From NCBI GenBank assembly GCA_021203545.1, contig JAJQAZ010000060.1:1-40448 (forward strand): a stretch of 40,448 bases of DNA. The letters run 5' to 3'. The position numbers and the translations under genes are program-made. Source of the DNA: Tannerellaceae bacterium (GTDB lineage: Bacteria; Bacteroidota; Bacteroidia; Bacteroidales; Tannerellaceae). This document shows positions 7,310 through 15,646 of the stretch, piece after piece; within the stretch, counting starts at the first letter, position 1, and each line of letters opens with the position of its first letter. Below the pieces are notes generated by a model. The model worked only from the letters and a program-made list of their open reading frames with translations, made no database searches and had not been told where the DNA came from.

Positions 7310-7666
7310 TTATTCTTTTATTTCTTCAAATTCTGCCCACTCTAAAATCTTTTTAGCTTCTTTTGATAGAGAAAAATTTATTTTTTTGCATTTAGGGATA
7401 CCATTATCCAAGCTAAGAGCCGGCGTAAATACTCCCAGATCATCAATTACGGCCGTTTTACCGTTTAAAATGGCCTCTGTTATAAGTCTGGATATACCCT
7501 CCATAACGCACATTGTACGAATAACCGGAATACCTACTTTTTCTTCCAGTAGTTCAGCCATTTCACGCATAGAAACAGTATCCTGCTTTACAGGTATGAT
7601 CTGTTTTCCTGTCTTACCGTTAAAGTTCCCTTTAACCTCATTGATTTTGTACTTAATTTTATTCAT
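7310..7666 (-). CDS. HU-related DNA-binding protein (phage)
   Basis: This 118-residue HU/IHF-like protein has the segment MREMAELLEEKVGIPVIRTM and the turn AVIDDLGVFTPAL, where HU normally has IxGFGxF. It is the third HU-related gene in the window and the only one inside the prophage. Mu transposition needs host HU and IHF to bend the ends and enhancer, so a phage-coded relative directly after MuB suggests a role in assembling the transpososome. The ATG overlaps the stop of MuB as ATGA. Confidence 0.65.
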   Translation of the reverse strand: MNKIKYKINEVKGNFNGKTGKQIIPVKQDTVSMREMAELLEEKVGIPVIRTMCVMEGISRLITEAILNGKTAVIDDLGVFTPALSLDNGIPKCKKINFSLSKEAKKILEWAEFEEIKE

Positions 7667-8394
7667 GATTGTCTGTTTTGAAGATATGTGATACTATTGA
7701 AAAAATCTATGTTGAGTTTTACTCCTTTTATTTTAGCTGCATGAATAGCCGGTTCCAGATAGTCTGCAAGTTCTCCATAATTATCCGCTATTTGTCTTAG
7801 ATATAGCGCAACTTCTTTATCTATCCCAATCTCTTTAAAGAATTGTTTGTAAGTTCTATCTATTGAGCGGATTTCTCTGATTCCTGCTTTAAACCGACGG
7901 AAAAATTGGGGAATCCCTGGTTTATGAAGGTTTTTCTTTAGGGTATTTAAAAGATCAGGTGTACCAACCATTACAATACTACTCTGGGTACTACGTATGT
8001 AATCGTATATTGTCTTAATAGACAATAGTCCAGATTGCTTCAGGTATTCAGATTCGTCAAATATAAGCATCGGTAATACACCTCTGTCAGATAGGTTAGA
8101 AAGATGCCCTTCTATCTGTTGTTTTATGTAAGACTGTGAACCCGTAAAGTTTGTATTCATCGCAGTTTGTATTTTACGAAGTAAATCCGATAACCGGTCA
8201 CTTTCTTCACAGGTAACAAGGAAGGTGCCTTCCGGATAAGCTTCCAGAAAGCGATCTATTGCATACGTTTTTCCGCATCCTGTTTCACCAATTAACATTC
8301 TTGTAGAAGATGTGTGTTTTGCCTCTGTCAGTTCTTTAATAACGTCAATAAACTGATCTGTTTTAATAAGTGGAAGGTCTCTTTTGATTTCCAT
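7663..8394 (-). CDS. MuB-like transposition target ATPase
   Basis: This is a 243-residue AAA+ ATPase with Walker A GETGCGKT (residues 36-43), Walker B LPMLIFDESE (about 107-116) and a sensor-like VGTPDLL. MuB binds target DNA non-specifically, stimulates the transposase, delivers targets and gives immunity to self-insertion. The protein is somewhat shorter than Mu B (312) because it lacks the N-terminal HTH region. It lies 4 bp after the C-terminal part of transposase A, as in Mu, and is coupled to the HU-like gene. Confidence 0.88.
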   Translation of the reverse strand: MEIKRDLPLIKTDQFIDVIKELTEAKHTSSTRMLIGETGCGKTYAIDRFLEAYPEGTFLVTCEESDRLSDLLRKIQTAMNTNFTGSQSYIKQQIEGHLSNLSDRGVLPMLIFDESEYLKQSGLLSIKTIYDYIRSTQSSIVMVGTPDLLNTLKKNLHKPGIPQFFRRFKAGIREIRSIDRTYKQFFKEIGIDKEVALYLRQIADNYGELADYLEPAIHAAKIKGVKLNIDFFNSITYLQNRQS

Positions 8395-8398
8395 ATTT

Positions 8399-9073
8399 TT
8401 AGGGGTTTATTTGAAATTTACTCCAATCTATTACTGTGTTTGCATATTCCTCGTAGGCTTTTTCAGCCTCTCTTTTCGCTTTCTTTTCTTCCCGGTTGCG
8501 CTGTTTGCGGGCTGTTTGGATTTCCTTTTGAATCTGTTTTTCTGCTATTTCAGCGGCCAGGTCTTCATCGGATTTAATGACTCCGGAAGGCTGTAGGTAT
8601 TGTTTACGTTGACCTTGGCTATCGGTTAGCATGGTAGCAGCGTGCCAGCCTTCCAATCCCGGGGTATGGGCCAGTTCGCCGGCTATTTCATTGGACCGGC
8701 GGATAACTTCAACAACATGCGGTTCCAGGACTTTTTTATTAAACTCGTCTATCTTCCTTAGTTCTTCAAAATCGCCTTCTTTCCTATCCCGCAAAGCCAT
8801 GGGCTGCTCATATACTTTATTTAGTAGGAAGCGTTTCTTTTCGGTTTCGTCCATTACCAGGATAGAAGAAAGATCTTTTTCGTCGTACACAACAGTCCAC
8901 TGTTGAAGGGGATTTTTGCGGAAATTAAGATCAAAGGTGTCGTAGTTCCGGATTTCACCTAAGATCGTAGGGTTTAGAACTCCTGCTTCCAGTCGTTTGG
9001 GGCGTTCGTTACGGTGGCCAAACTTGTAGAGGTAAGTTTCCCTGTCCATTAAAAGCTGGTCTTTTTCAGGCAT
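8399..9073 (-). CDS. C-terminal part of Mu-like transposase A, split by TAG
   Basis: This 224-residue stretch is in the same frame as the transposase core and is separated from it by one TAG at 9080-9082 and two codons. It covers the region after the catalytic core: a beta-barrel-like segment (residues ~45-75), then a basic helical tail (KQRNREEKKAKREAEKA) of the kind that in MuA contacts MuB and ClpX. The ATG at 9073 might allow separate translation, or the stop may be a nonsense mutation (for example CAG to TAG). Without it the transposase lacks MuB contact. Confidence 0.7.
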   Translation of the reverse strand: MPEKDQLLMDRETYLYKFGHRNERPKRLEAGVLNPTILGEIRNYDTFDLNFRKNPLQQWTVVYDEKDLSSILVMDETEKKRFLLNKVYEQPMALRDRKEGDFEELRKIDEFNKKVLEPHVVEVIRRSNEIAGELAHTPGLEGWHAATMLTDSQGQRKQYLQPSGVIKSDEDLAAEIAEKQIQKEIQTARKQRNREEKKAKREAEKAYEEYANTVIDWSKFQINP

Positions 9074-9079
9074 TTTATT

Positions 9080-10573
9080 CTAGGCTTCGAGCCATACCTT
9101 TTCTTTCTTTTTCCGGTCTTCTTGAATGATCCAGTTGATTTGCTCTATTACTCCGTCTTTATCAGGGAATTGATGTTTATTTGCGTTTAACATATCAATA
9201 TTAGGCTGGTTCTTTTTCCTGGCATTGATGTTGTGGCCGCTCCAGTTGGTATTTCCAAAATACTTCTGGCAGTACTCATCATTGAGATATTTGTTATAAC
9301 GCTCAACGGGTTTACTTTTTGCGTTCTTTGCCCTGGCTGGAGTGAAATACTTTGCAATATCTTCATAAAAGGAGGTCATGGATTTTACTCCAAAGCGGTC
9401 GCTTTGTATCTGGAAGGGGCGGTAGTAATCTCCCAGTTTTTCCCGGCAATGGTCTATTGCGTTTTTAACAGCTAGCTGTATAAGATCAACTGTTTCCTTT
9501 TCTCCGATGGCTACCCCTACAGGATAATTGTTTACGGCATCTATGATTATAACCGCTACCAGTCGGTTCGTATAGGTAGTTACGGTATGTCCTTTTTTGT
9601 CTTTTACTTGCTTTTTGTAAAGTAGTTCTACAGTCCAGCCATCAATACTCCAAAATGAAAGGGCTTCGTCCGGCCGCCGGCGCCTTGGCTGCATAGAAAT
9701 TTTACCCCGGAAGGCTTCTGATCCGTTTCGTCCGGCCTCTGTGTAAAGAGAATACTCTGAAAGGTATTTGCGTACACTCCTCCCGCTGATCCGCTCCCAG
9801 CCTTTAGCTACGGCGATACGGTTGTATACTTCTGCTATATATTCGGCATTGTAGCTGGCTCCTTTGGAGCAAAGGGAGATAAGAAGTCCTGTTTGTTCTT
9901 CGGTGTATACTTTGGCGGCATTTTTATTACCCTGTTTCCGGGTATCGATACAGCAGGCGGCACCCACTTCCATGTAGCTACGTATTTTCTCCCGGATCTT
10001 GTTGTAAGCGGTAGGAAGGTGGATGCCTTTTGTTTTAAATAAGAGGGCAGTATCCTCATACAGGTCAGCGGCTTTTTTATAACCTACCTTTTGAAGTACT
10101 TCTTTGTCTGATAGCCGGATAAACATGGTAAGCCAGCGGCAGGCTTCTTCTGCTTTACGTAAATCTTTAGCTGGTATTTTTTCACCGCTGGGATAAGTAG
10201 CCGTTTGGAAATACGCTTCATCTTCCTCTTCCAGGAAAGCGTACCGGCTAAGACGTTCTTCTATTTCGTCAGCTTTCCCGTTGGTTTTATACCACTCTTC
10301 GGGTGTAAGGTTATCTAAGAATGTTTCCCGGATCTTGATCTGGTATTCCGGTTTTAAACCGGAATAATGGAGATATACCGTTTTGCCTTCTTTGTGGTGG
10401 GGCCAATAATTATAAGTGTTATTTTTTTGACCATTTAAAGCTTTCCATAAATAATTTTCAGATACTCCACAATCGTTTATTTCGGGAATAGTTACACAAT
10501 AAGTCTTATCTCCTGGCTTTGCTACAGTAGAAAAGCAGGGCGAATCAATTGGTATGTTTCTATAAGAGGGCAT
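9080..10573 (-). CDS. Mu-like transposase A, DDE catalytic core
   Basis: This is a 497-residue DDE recombinase. The N-terminal 300 residues carry DNA-binding regions. The catalytic triad is visible as Asp311 (SIDGW), Asp392 (QSDRFGVKS) and Glu424 (PVERYNKYL). It would cut and join prophage ends to target DNA for integration and replicative transposition. It is the first gene of the leftward early operon, followed by MuB. The product ends early at TAG 9080, but the frame continues for 224 codons, giving about 724 residues if read through (Mu A has 663). Confidence 0.85.
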   Translation of the reverse strand: MPSYRNIPIDSPCFSTVAKPGDKTYCVTIPEINDCGVSENYLWKALNGQKNNTYNYWPHHKEGKTVYLHYSGLKPEYQIKIRETFLDNLTPEEWYKTNGKADEIEERLSRYAFLEEEDEAYFQTATYPSGEKIPAKDLRKAEEACRWLTMFIRLSDKEVLQKVGYKKAADLYEDTALLFKTKGIHLPTAYNKIREKIRSYMEVGAACCIDTRKQGNKNAAKVYTEEQTGLLISLCSKGASYNAEYIAEVYNRIAVAKGWERISGRSVRKYLSEYSLYTEAGRNGSEAFRGKISMQPRRRRPDEALSFWSIDGWTVELLYKKQVKDKKGHTVTTYTNRLVAVIIIDAVNNYPVGVAIGEKETVDLIQLAVKNAIDHCREKLGDYYRPFQIQSDRFGVKSMTSFYEDIAKYFTPARAKNAKSKPVERYNKYLNDEYCQKYFGNTNWSGHNINARKKNQPNIDMLNANKHQFPDKDGVIEQINWIIQEDRKKKEKVWLEA

Positions 10574-10682
10574 TGTTAAAATTTATTTTATTTGTTCCCA
10601 TGCCAGTATCGCTCTGGATAATACCTTTGTATTCATGGGAAATGTTTACTTTTGAAATGCGAAAACAAAAAGTAAAAACATT
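10574..10682. promoter_or_regulatory. Divergent early promoter and operator region
   Basis: The interval separates transposase A (leftward) from a small rightward gene. It holds two TAnnTTTG boxes on the plus strand (TACCTTTG 10623-10629 region and TACTTTTG 10648-10654 region). An inverted repeat AATAC-CTTT-GTATT (10620-10633) overlaps the first box, and a CCAG-N7-CTGG dyad lies at 10603-10617. ACAAAAAGTA near 10664 resembles the transposase-site core of the prophage ends. The dyads are likely regulator sites controlling the early operon. Confidence 0.5.
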
Positions 10683-11006
10683 ATGGAAAAAGAACTTGCA
10701 AAATCTATTGATAGGCTTGCTGATGGACTTTTAAAAAATGTTGAGCCAAAGCAATTAATAGCATATTGTATGTATAAACTTGTTATGGCTAATTCTCTTT
10801 CGAGGGCTTCATCTCAATTTCTTAAACAACATCTTACAGAAGAGATTACAACCGTCATGCATCCTGAGGTTGCTAGTTTATTGCTGTTAGATCTTCATAT
10901 TGGATTTCTTGTAGAAGAGTTAGACCTCCTGACGAAATTAAAGACTCAACCGTTTGCCGATCTTTTTCAAACTGACTTAAAACAAGAGGATAAAGAGTCT
11001 CTTTAG
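10683..11006 (+). CDS. Small helical phage protein of unknown function
   Basis: This 107-residue protein is almost entirely helical, rich in Leu, Lys and Glu, with no membrane segment or known motif. It runs opposite to the early operon, from the shared promoter region 10574-10682. Its position between transposase and regulators suggests a control or immunity function, but nothing in the sequence proves it. It is convergent with the small HTH gene at 11069. Confidence 0.55.
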   Translation: MEKELAKSIDRLADGLLKNVEPKQLIAYCMYKLVMANSLSRASSQFLKQHLTEEITTVMHPEVASLLLLDLHIGFLVEELDLLTKLKTQPFADLFQTDLKQEDKESL

Positions 11007-11068
11007 TAAAAGGATTATCAGTAGTTGTTTTTGTATTCATATTTTAGTATGTTTTTTAGGTGGGTATT

Positions 11069-11248
11069 TTACTCTCCCCACTTTTTTATAGCTGTAGTTT
11101 TAATTTTTTCATACATCTGACCTTTGCGAGCTTTTAGCGCTTTAGTCACTGTATTTACATGGATTCCCAGTATATTAGCTACTTCTTTTTTCCATCCATG
11201 TGGTAACAATTCCGGCAATCTTGTTTTCTTTTCAATTATTGTATTCAT
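11069..11248 (-). CDS. Small HTH regulator (Ner-like position)
   Basis: This 59-residue protein contains a helix-turn-helix (KKEVANILGIHVNTVTKALKARKG). The ATG at 11248 fits a compact DNA-binding protein; an in-frame ATG at 11287 and a GTG at 11299 would extend it. It is divergent from the repressor gene at 11366 and lies upstream of the early operon, the place Ner has in Mu. Ner-type proteins turn down early and repressor promoters. The name is inferred from position. Confidence 0.6.
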   Translation of the reverse strand: MNTIIEKKTRLPELLPHGWKKEVANILGIHVNTVTKALKARKGQMYEKIKTTAIKKWGE

Positions 11249-11365
11249 ATCAAAATGTTTAAAATTATCTCTATCTTTATGCACCATGTGAGAAATCACA
11301 CTGCAAGTATAGTGTATTATTTTACATTATACAAGCAATTGACGTAAAAAATTACATTAAAAATA
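11249..11365. promoter_or_regulatory. Divergent operator between HTH regulator and repressor
   Basis: The interval between the two divergent regulator genes has dyad-like AT-rich elements, including GTATAGTGTATTATTTTACA and GTAAAAAATTAC. These are plausible binding sites for the repressor and the Ner-like protein and could form the lysis-lysogeny switch. No perfect consensus promoter was identified. Confidence 0.4.
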
Positions 11366-11797
11366 ATGGGAGCAACTGAAAGAGTTAAGGTGTACTTAGA
11401 AAATAAAGGTATTACTAAATATGCTTTTTATAAACAAACTGGCTTTTCTAATAAATTTTTGGATAACAGTTCTAACATGGGTACTGATAGAGCAGAGATT
11501 ATTTTACGCCATTATCCAGATTTAAACCCTGTTTGGCTTTTAACCGGAGAAGGCGAAATGCTAAAGACAAAACCCTACTCATTTCCAGAAATAGAAATAC
11601 CTATAGTAGGAGAATCCGAAGTTACTTACGGTGGAGATAAAGATATAATTGCTAGTTTAATAGAAAGCAATAGAAAATTGATAGAGACAAACCGAAGGCT
11701 TGTAGAATCGCAGGTAAAACTAATAGAAACGAATTCCAAATTAATGGAATTGAAAGAACCGCAATCTAAAGAAGATCAGATTGCGGATGCTGGTTAA
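11366..11797 (+). CDS. Phage repressor-like HTH protein
   Basis: This is a 143-residue protein with an N-terminal HTH of the Bacteroidales prophage repressor type (GITKYAFYKQTGFSNKFLDN) and the motif PVWLLTGEGEML. The rest is a coiled coil with heptad-like repeats (ESNRKLIETNRRLVESQVK). No LexA/CI-type Ser-Lys protease domain is present, so induction would not be by RecA-stimulated self-cleavage. It faces away from the Ner-like gene, so it is the best candidate for the lysogeny repressor. Confidence 0.7.
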   Translation: MGATERVKVYLENKGITKYAFYKQTGFSNKFLDNSSNMGTDRAEIILRHYPDLNPVWLLTGEGEMLKTKPYSFPEIEIPIVGESEVTYGGDKDIIASLIESNRKLIETNRRLVESQVKLIETNSKLMELKEPQSKEDQIADAG

Positions 11798-11976
11798 TTA
11801 TTTGTCTTTATAACTTTAAAAGTTGGTCTATCATAAAGCCGATCTAACAAAAGTCTATTTACCTCTATTAATTCAGCATTAAGTTGACTTAACTCATCAT
11901 TTGCTTTTCCTAATTGTCTATTTACGGAAAGCAATTGCCTAATAGCCTCTCTCTGGTTTTTTTCATTGGTTATCAT
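11794..11976 (-). CDS. Small coiled-coil protein opposite the repressor
   Basis: This 60-residue leftward protein is almost wholly a coiled coil (LLSVNRQLGKANDELSQLNA) with asparagine-leucine spacing like the repressor's C-terminal coil. It is convergent with the repressor and their stop regions overlap by four bases. A heteromeric coiled coil that affects repressor assembly is an attractive but unproven idea. It may also be a minor protein of no regulatory role. Confidence 0.5.
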   Translation of the reverse strand: MITNEKNQREAIRQLLSVNRQLGKANDELSQLNAELIEVNRLLLDRLYDRPTFKVIKTNN

Positions 11977-12084
11977 ACAAATTCATAATTAGGAGTTATA
12001 TAATATACAATATTACAAAATAATAGTATAGTCGTATGAATTATTATGAGTATAAATTATTACAAATGTCATTTTATTAAAATT

Positions 12085-12504
12085 TTATGTATTATTTCCT
12101 TTAAATAGTTTCTTTTTAAACCTCTCTGTTATCTTCTCTTCTAACTCTTCCGCATGGCCCATAAACTGACGCTGTGGCATCTGAAAACCTTTTCCCCGGC
12201 CAGACTTTCCGCCTTCATTGTGAACTTCTGCATAGGCAACCTTTTCGTTTCCGGCGCTCCAGGTGATCTCTTCTTCTGATACGCTGGCCGCCCGGATGCT
12301 ATTCATCAGTGCCGCACTCTGGACCATGAGGGATCCTTTTCTACGTTTACCGCTCTGGTCTACTTTTGCAGGCTCCCACTTCTTCCCGTCAAATCCTTTA
12401 CGGCGGAAAGAGTCTTTAAAATAGGAAACACCAGTTGCGGCTGCCATGCCAGCAAGTTCCTTAAAATTAGGCTGTAAATTCTTTAGTTCTTTTTCCGGTA
12501 TCAT
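12085..12504 (-). CDS. Mu gpG-like virion morphogenesis protein
   Basis: This 139-residue protein matches the phage virion-morphogenesis (gpG/gpS) family. The diagnostic segment is KVAYAEVHNEGG followed by MPQRQFMG, preceded by MVQSAALMNSIR. Mu gpG participates in tail completion or head-tail joining. It is the last gene of the leftward head/packaging operon, separated from MuF by the structured region 12505-12656. The 11977-12084 gap before the next leftward gene is AT-rich and empty. Confidence 0.8.
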   Translation of the reverse strand: MIPEKELKNLQPNFKELAGMAAATGVSYFKDSFRRKGFDGKKWEPAKVDQSGKRRKGSLMVQSAALMNSIRAASVSEEEITWSAGNEKVAYAEVHNEGGKSGRGKGFQMPQRQFMGHAEELEEKITERFKKKLFKGNNT

Positions 12505-12520
12505 AATTTTATTTATATTT

Positions 12521-12669
12521 GTGCCGAGGCATGTAGCCGCGGGGGTGAATAATATTCGCTAATCCTGGCGGATGGTGGAAGCGAAAAGAGTCTGGGCCTG
12601 ATACAGCGTGGCAAAGTGTTAATCCGCAAATAAAGAGGCTATTTTGAGTGGCCTCTTTATTTTTTTATT
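12521..12669 (+). ncRNA. Candidate structured small RNA within the head operon
   Basis: A GC-richer stretch lies between two leftward genes but is organised for rightward transcription. A TATATTTG box (12514-12521) fits TAnnTTTG. Hairpin GTGAAT/ATTCGC (12545-12559) and the pairing GCGGAT (12568) with ATCCGC (12622) give structure. A 10-bp perfect stem (12630-12660) followed by a T tract is a rho-independent terminator. No frame is open. It would give a transcript of about 140 nt, antisense to the leftward operon. No known RNA family was recognised. Confidence 0.45.
12630..12668 (+). terminator. Rho-independent terminator (plus direction)
   Basis: The 10-bp perfect stem ATAAAGAGGC/GCCTCTTTAT has an 11-nt loop and is followed by TTTTTTATT on the plus strand. 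The MuF stop codon on the minus strand lies inside it. It may also weakly end leftward transcription. Confidence 0.65.
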
Positions 12670-15212
12670 AGTAGCCCCCTCCGGTACTTCCAGCGTGGAT
12701 CTATCTTCCGGCTTCCCCGGCCTTTTTCCTTTATCCTGGGAGCCTTTTCAATTTCGAACCAGGTTGAGACCTGAAGCTGGTCACCAGATACCCGGCAAAC
12801 AACATTTACGACCTTCCCTTTATAGAATTTAATATAGTTGAAGTTATTAAACTCTTTCTGGTAATCATTTACCCACACTTCGTCGGGGATTCGAAGAGCC
12901 TCCGAAATAGCATTTAAAAGAGGAATCCGGGTTTTCTCATACTTTCCGGACGTATGGGTATTAAATACCTTTTCAGGTAGATGGAAAATTTTACCCGAGA
13001 TATCCTTAAAAGTTTTGTTTTTCTTATACCACTCTTTGTGATCACCCGTAAAGGCGTTAAATTCCGCCGTAGCCTGGTTTAATTTTTTAGAGAACGAATC
13101 CAGGTTGTAATCCGGCGCATGCAGCTCACCTAGATAACTGGCTGCATGATGTGGGAACTTACGGATATACATCTGGTTTGCAGTAAAGACCTCGGCTGTT
13201 TCCGACCGGTTTACTCCCCATCCGGAGGCTTTTGCTTTCTTCCATTCTTTGGACTGAAAGAATTTCTCTACCTTCTGTCTATCTTCTTCAAAACCTTCCG
13301 GATGCTCTTCTTTCATCCTATTATCTACCGTACAGCGGCACCCCCAGCCATTGGGTGGAAATATTTGTTTCCAAATAAGATCACTGGCCGGAAGAGCTAC
13401 TCCGTCAAGGGCCGCATGTTCTTCCCGTACGGAGGCATCCCCTACAGTACGGTACACCCAGATAGGAAAAAGTTTGCTGCTAGCCTTTAGGGCATGGTAG
13501 TTACTGGCGGATTCTGCAACCTGAAGAGCGGTATTATACTCCGTCTTCTGCCACTTATCGTTAAAAGTGGTCGTTATTTCTCTTGCTCTCTTTTTAAAGT
13601 CGCTGTAATTTTTACTATCCCGGAGCGCTTTATTTAATTCCTGGACCTCGGAAAGTGTCTTAGCTGCCGAGAAATGAAATAAATTCAGTTCCATAGAGGA
13701 CGTAAACACATCATCCGGTGCACCATATTCAATGGAGGGCTTTAGGCTCTTTAAATGGGCTGAAAGTGGCATTTTTGCCGCTTTTAGTAAATCCTTAGCT
13801 ATCCACCGGAAGAGTTCGCCGTCCCAGTAAGTAGATTCTCCCTTCCATACGCGGTCTATTAATTCATCGTTAAAACTGGTGAGGTGATTCCCACTCGATG
13901 CCCCGGAGCGATCCGGGGCTTTTAGAAAAAGCCCGGTGTCCTCCCCGGAATCTTCTTTCTCTTTAACTTCTCTTTTTAACCGGTCTTTCAGTAAATCTAA
14001 CAATGTGCCATCTGGATCCGGAAAGTTTCCAAGTGTGTAGCCTCTTAAAGGCACAGGTGCCGGCCGATCTTTCCTACCGGTTACCTCTATCCCGAAAGTC
14101 TCGCGGATCCACTCCGGATCAATATCATAATTGCTAGAGGCCTCATGTACCATCTTCCAGAGTTTCTCCAGGTTCACTTCTTTAGCAATTTCTATTTTTA
14201 GATTCGGCGGAAGAAAACCGATCCGGGAAAGGGCTGGAAGGAATATCTTATTAAAAGAAGTTTCAATAAGCCGCCGGTCTGATTTTACAACCGCCTCCAT
14301 AAGCCCCTTACTAGATTCTTCCTTTGAGCGGTTGCCATGGAGTGTATCCTGGCCAATTACAGCGGCAAGGTTAAGAAGAGACAGCATCTGGTCGCAGGTT
14401 GCAATAAGGTTCCGGTATACGTCTCCGTTTGTGTTCGTCCCTTGGGCAAACTCAAAGTTCTCGGTTGTGTCAATGATGAAGTAGGCCGCCGATCCGATCT
14501 CACGCATCATTAGTTCAGCCCGGTTTAACATCCCCTCATCACTGGTATTTGTTTTCATTACCCGGGGTGGAATGCCATATATTTCACAGAGCTCACTCCA
14601 GCAGGAAAGGGCAAAGCGTTTCATAAGAACATACGGAACGGCTTTGTTAAGCAGACCCAGGTCACGCTTTCTGGGATATATTTCCACAAGCCAGGAGCCA
14701 AATTCAGGAACTTCCCGAAATGGAATGGAACTATCCGTGCTAAGATCCGGATAAAAGAGACCCGTTTCCGGAGAGACATGCTTGCGGGGGATGATATCCA
14801 CTTCCAGGCCGGTAGGTGTATAGTCAAACTCAATCAGGCTATGGCTGTAAAAGCGGCTCATAACGGTAAATTCCACCAAATCTTCATACAGCCCGGAGTC
14901 CCTCAGCCGTTCTGTGGCCTCTTCGTTTTTCTTATCACCTGCGTACAGGTCAAAATCCATTGCCTGGCTTTTTCCGATCCGAAGAACCTGTACCTGTGAA
15001 GTCATAAGAGCGTCAAGCATGATTTCATCATAGAGGTTCTGAAGGAGCGTTTGCCGTGGTGCATCTTTCTTTTCTGCCTGGCTCCGTGCTTTTTTCCAGT
15101 CAGCAATATCTTTGCGGGTGATCGATTCCTGGCGTTTGATCACCTTACGCATCAGGCCCATATCATTTTTAGAAGGTAGAGCCTTTACTATCTGTTTTTT
15201 CTTTTTTCCCAT
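12657..15212 (-). CDS. Portal-MuF fusion with C-terminal nuclease-like toxin domain
   Basis: This 851-residue protein has three parts. Residues ~1-430 match the Mu gp29-type portal (DUF935), with helical motifs around EVPEFGSWLVEIYP and the block NAAVIGQDTL-like. Residues ~470-650 form the MuF head-morphogenesis domain (EEHAALDG, PPNGWGCRCTV). The last ~170 residues, ending in RRGLLIKK with YIKFYKGKVVNVV and TWFEIEK, resemble the barnase/EndoU/RelE-like nuclease domains that often follow MuF. Portal and MuF are separate genes in Mu. The tail may enter the host with the DNA and cut RNA there; this is inferred. Confidence 0.78.
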   Translation of the reverse strand: MGKKKKQIVKALPSKNDMGLMRKVIKRQESITRKDIADWKKARSQAEKKDAPRQTLLQNLYDEIMLDALMTSQVQVLRIGKSQAMDFDLYAGDKKNEEATERLRDSGLYEDLVEFTVMSRFYSHSLIEFDYTPTGLEVDIIPRKHVSPETGLFYPDLSTDSSIPFREVPEFGSWLVEIYPRKRDLGLLNKAVPYVLMKRFALSCWSELCEIYGIPPRVMKTNTSDEGMLNRAELMMREIGSAAYFIIDTTENFEFAQGTNTNGDVYRNLIATCDQMLSLLNLAAVIGQDTLHGNRSKEESSKGLMEAVVKSDRRLIETSFNKIFLPALSRIGFLPPNLKIEIAKEVNLEKLWKMVHEASSNYDIDPEWIRETFGIEVTGRKDRPAPVPLRGYTLGNFPDPDGTLLDLLKDRLKREVKEKEDSGEDTGLFLKAPDRSGASSGNHLTSFNDELIDRVWKGESTYWDGELFRWIAKDLLKAAKMPLSAHLKSLKPSIEYGAPDDVFTSSMELNLFHFSAAKTLSEVQELNKALRDSKNYSDFKKRAREITTTFNDKWQKTEYNTALQVAESASNYHALKASSKLFPIWVYRTVGDASVREEHAALDGVALPASDLIWKQIFPPNGWGCRCTVDNRMKEEHPEGFEEDRQKVEKFFQSKEWKKAKASGWGVNRSETAEVFTANQMYIRKFPHHAASYLGELHAPDYNLDSFSKKLNQATAEFNAFTGDHKEWYKKNKTFKDISGKIFHLPEKVFNTHTSGKYEKTRIPLLNAISEALRIPDEVWVNDYQKEFNNFNYIKFYKGKVVNVVCRVSGDQLQVSTWFEIEKAPRIKEKGRGSRKIDPRWKYRRGLLIKK

Positions 15213-15628
15213 TAATAGTTATGTCTGAATTTGGGGTTTGAACCGAACTTTGTTTTAATCTTAACATCACCGCTCTCATCGGTAAGAAGTGGAAGCTGTG
15301 GGGTAACTACCCCTTTTGCCGCCCGGTTTAAAAAGTCAATTGCCCTGTCATATCTGTCCTTCCACATATCGTAAATTGTTTCTGCACTACAAACCTGGAT
15401 AAGGGTCCAGATGGTAATTGTTTTTGTATAGTTTAGGATCAGTGTATTTCTATCCTTTCCTCTGGCCTCAAAGATGAGACGGGTATCATACCGGCTGGAT
15501 AGATAGGAGGATATTTCAGCTATTGCCGCTTCGATTACCTCTGTTACCATCTGCTCATCGCCTTCTGTAATATCATCAATTACATGCTGGTACATGCTGG
15601 TTTTTAATTCATCGGGGTGTAAAAACAT
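15212..15628 (-). CDS. Mu gp36-like head-tail connector protein
   Basis: This 138-residue protein matches the DUF1320/gp36 family. It has MFLHPDELKT at the start, a helical region with EAAIAEISSYLSSRYDT, and a C-terminal RAIDFLNRAAKG block. Such proteins join the portal region to the tail. It overlaps the portal gene by a base and belongs to the leftward packaging operon. In Mu, gp36 has the same neighbourhood, so the assignment is firm at family level. Confidence 0.75.
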   Translation of the reverse strand: MFLHPDELKTSMYQHVIDDITEGDEQMVTEVIEAAIAEISSYLSSRYDTRLIFEARGKDRNTLILNYTKTITIWTLIQVCSAETIYDMWKDRYDRAIDFLNRAAKGVVTPQLPLLTDESGDVKIKTKFGSNPKFRHNY

Positions 15629-15646
15629 TCTCTATAATTTTGATTG

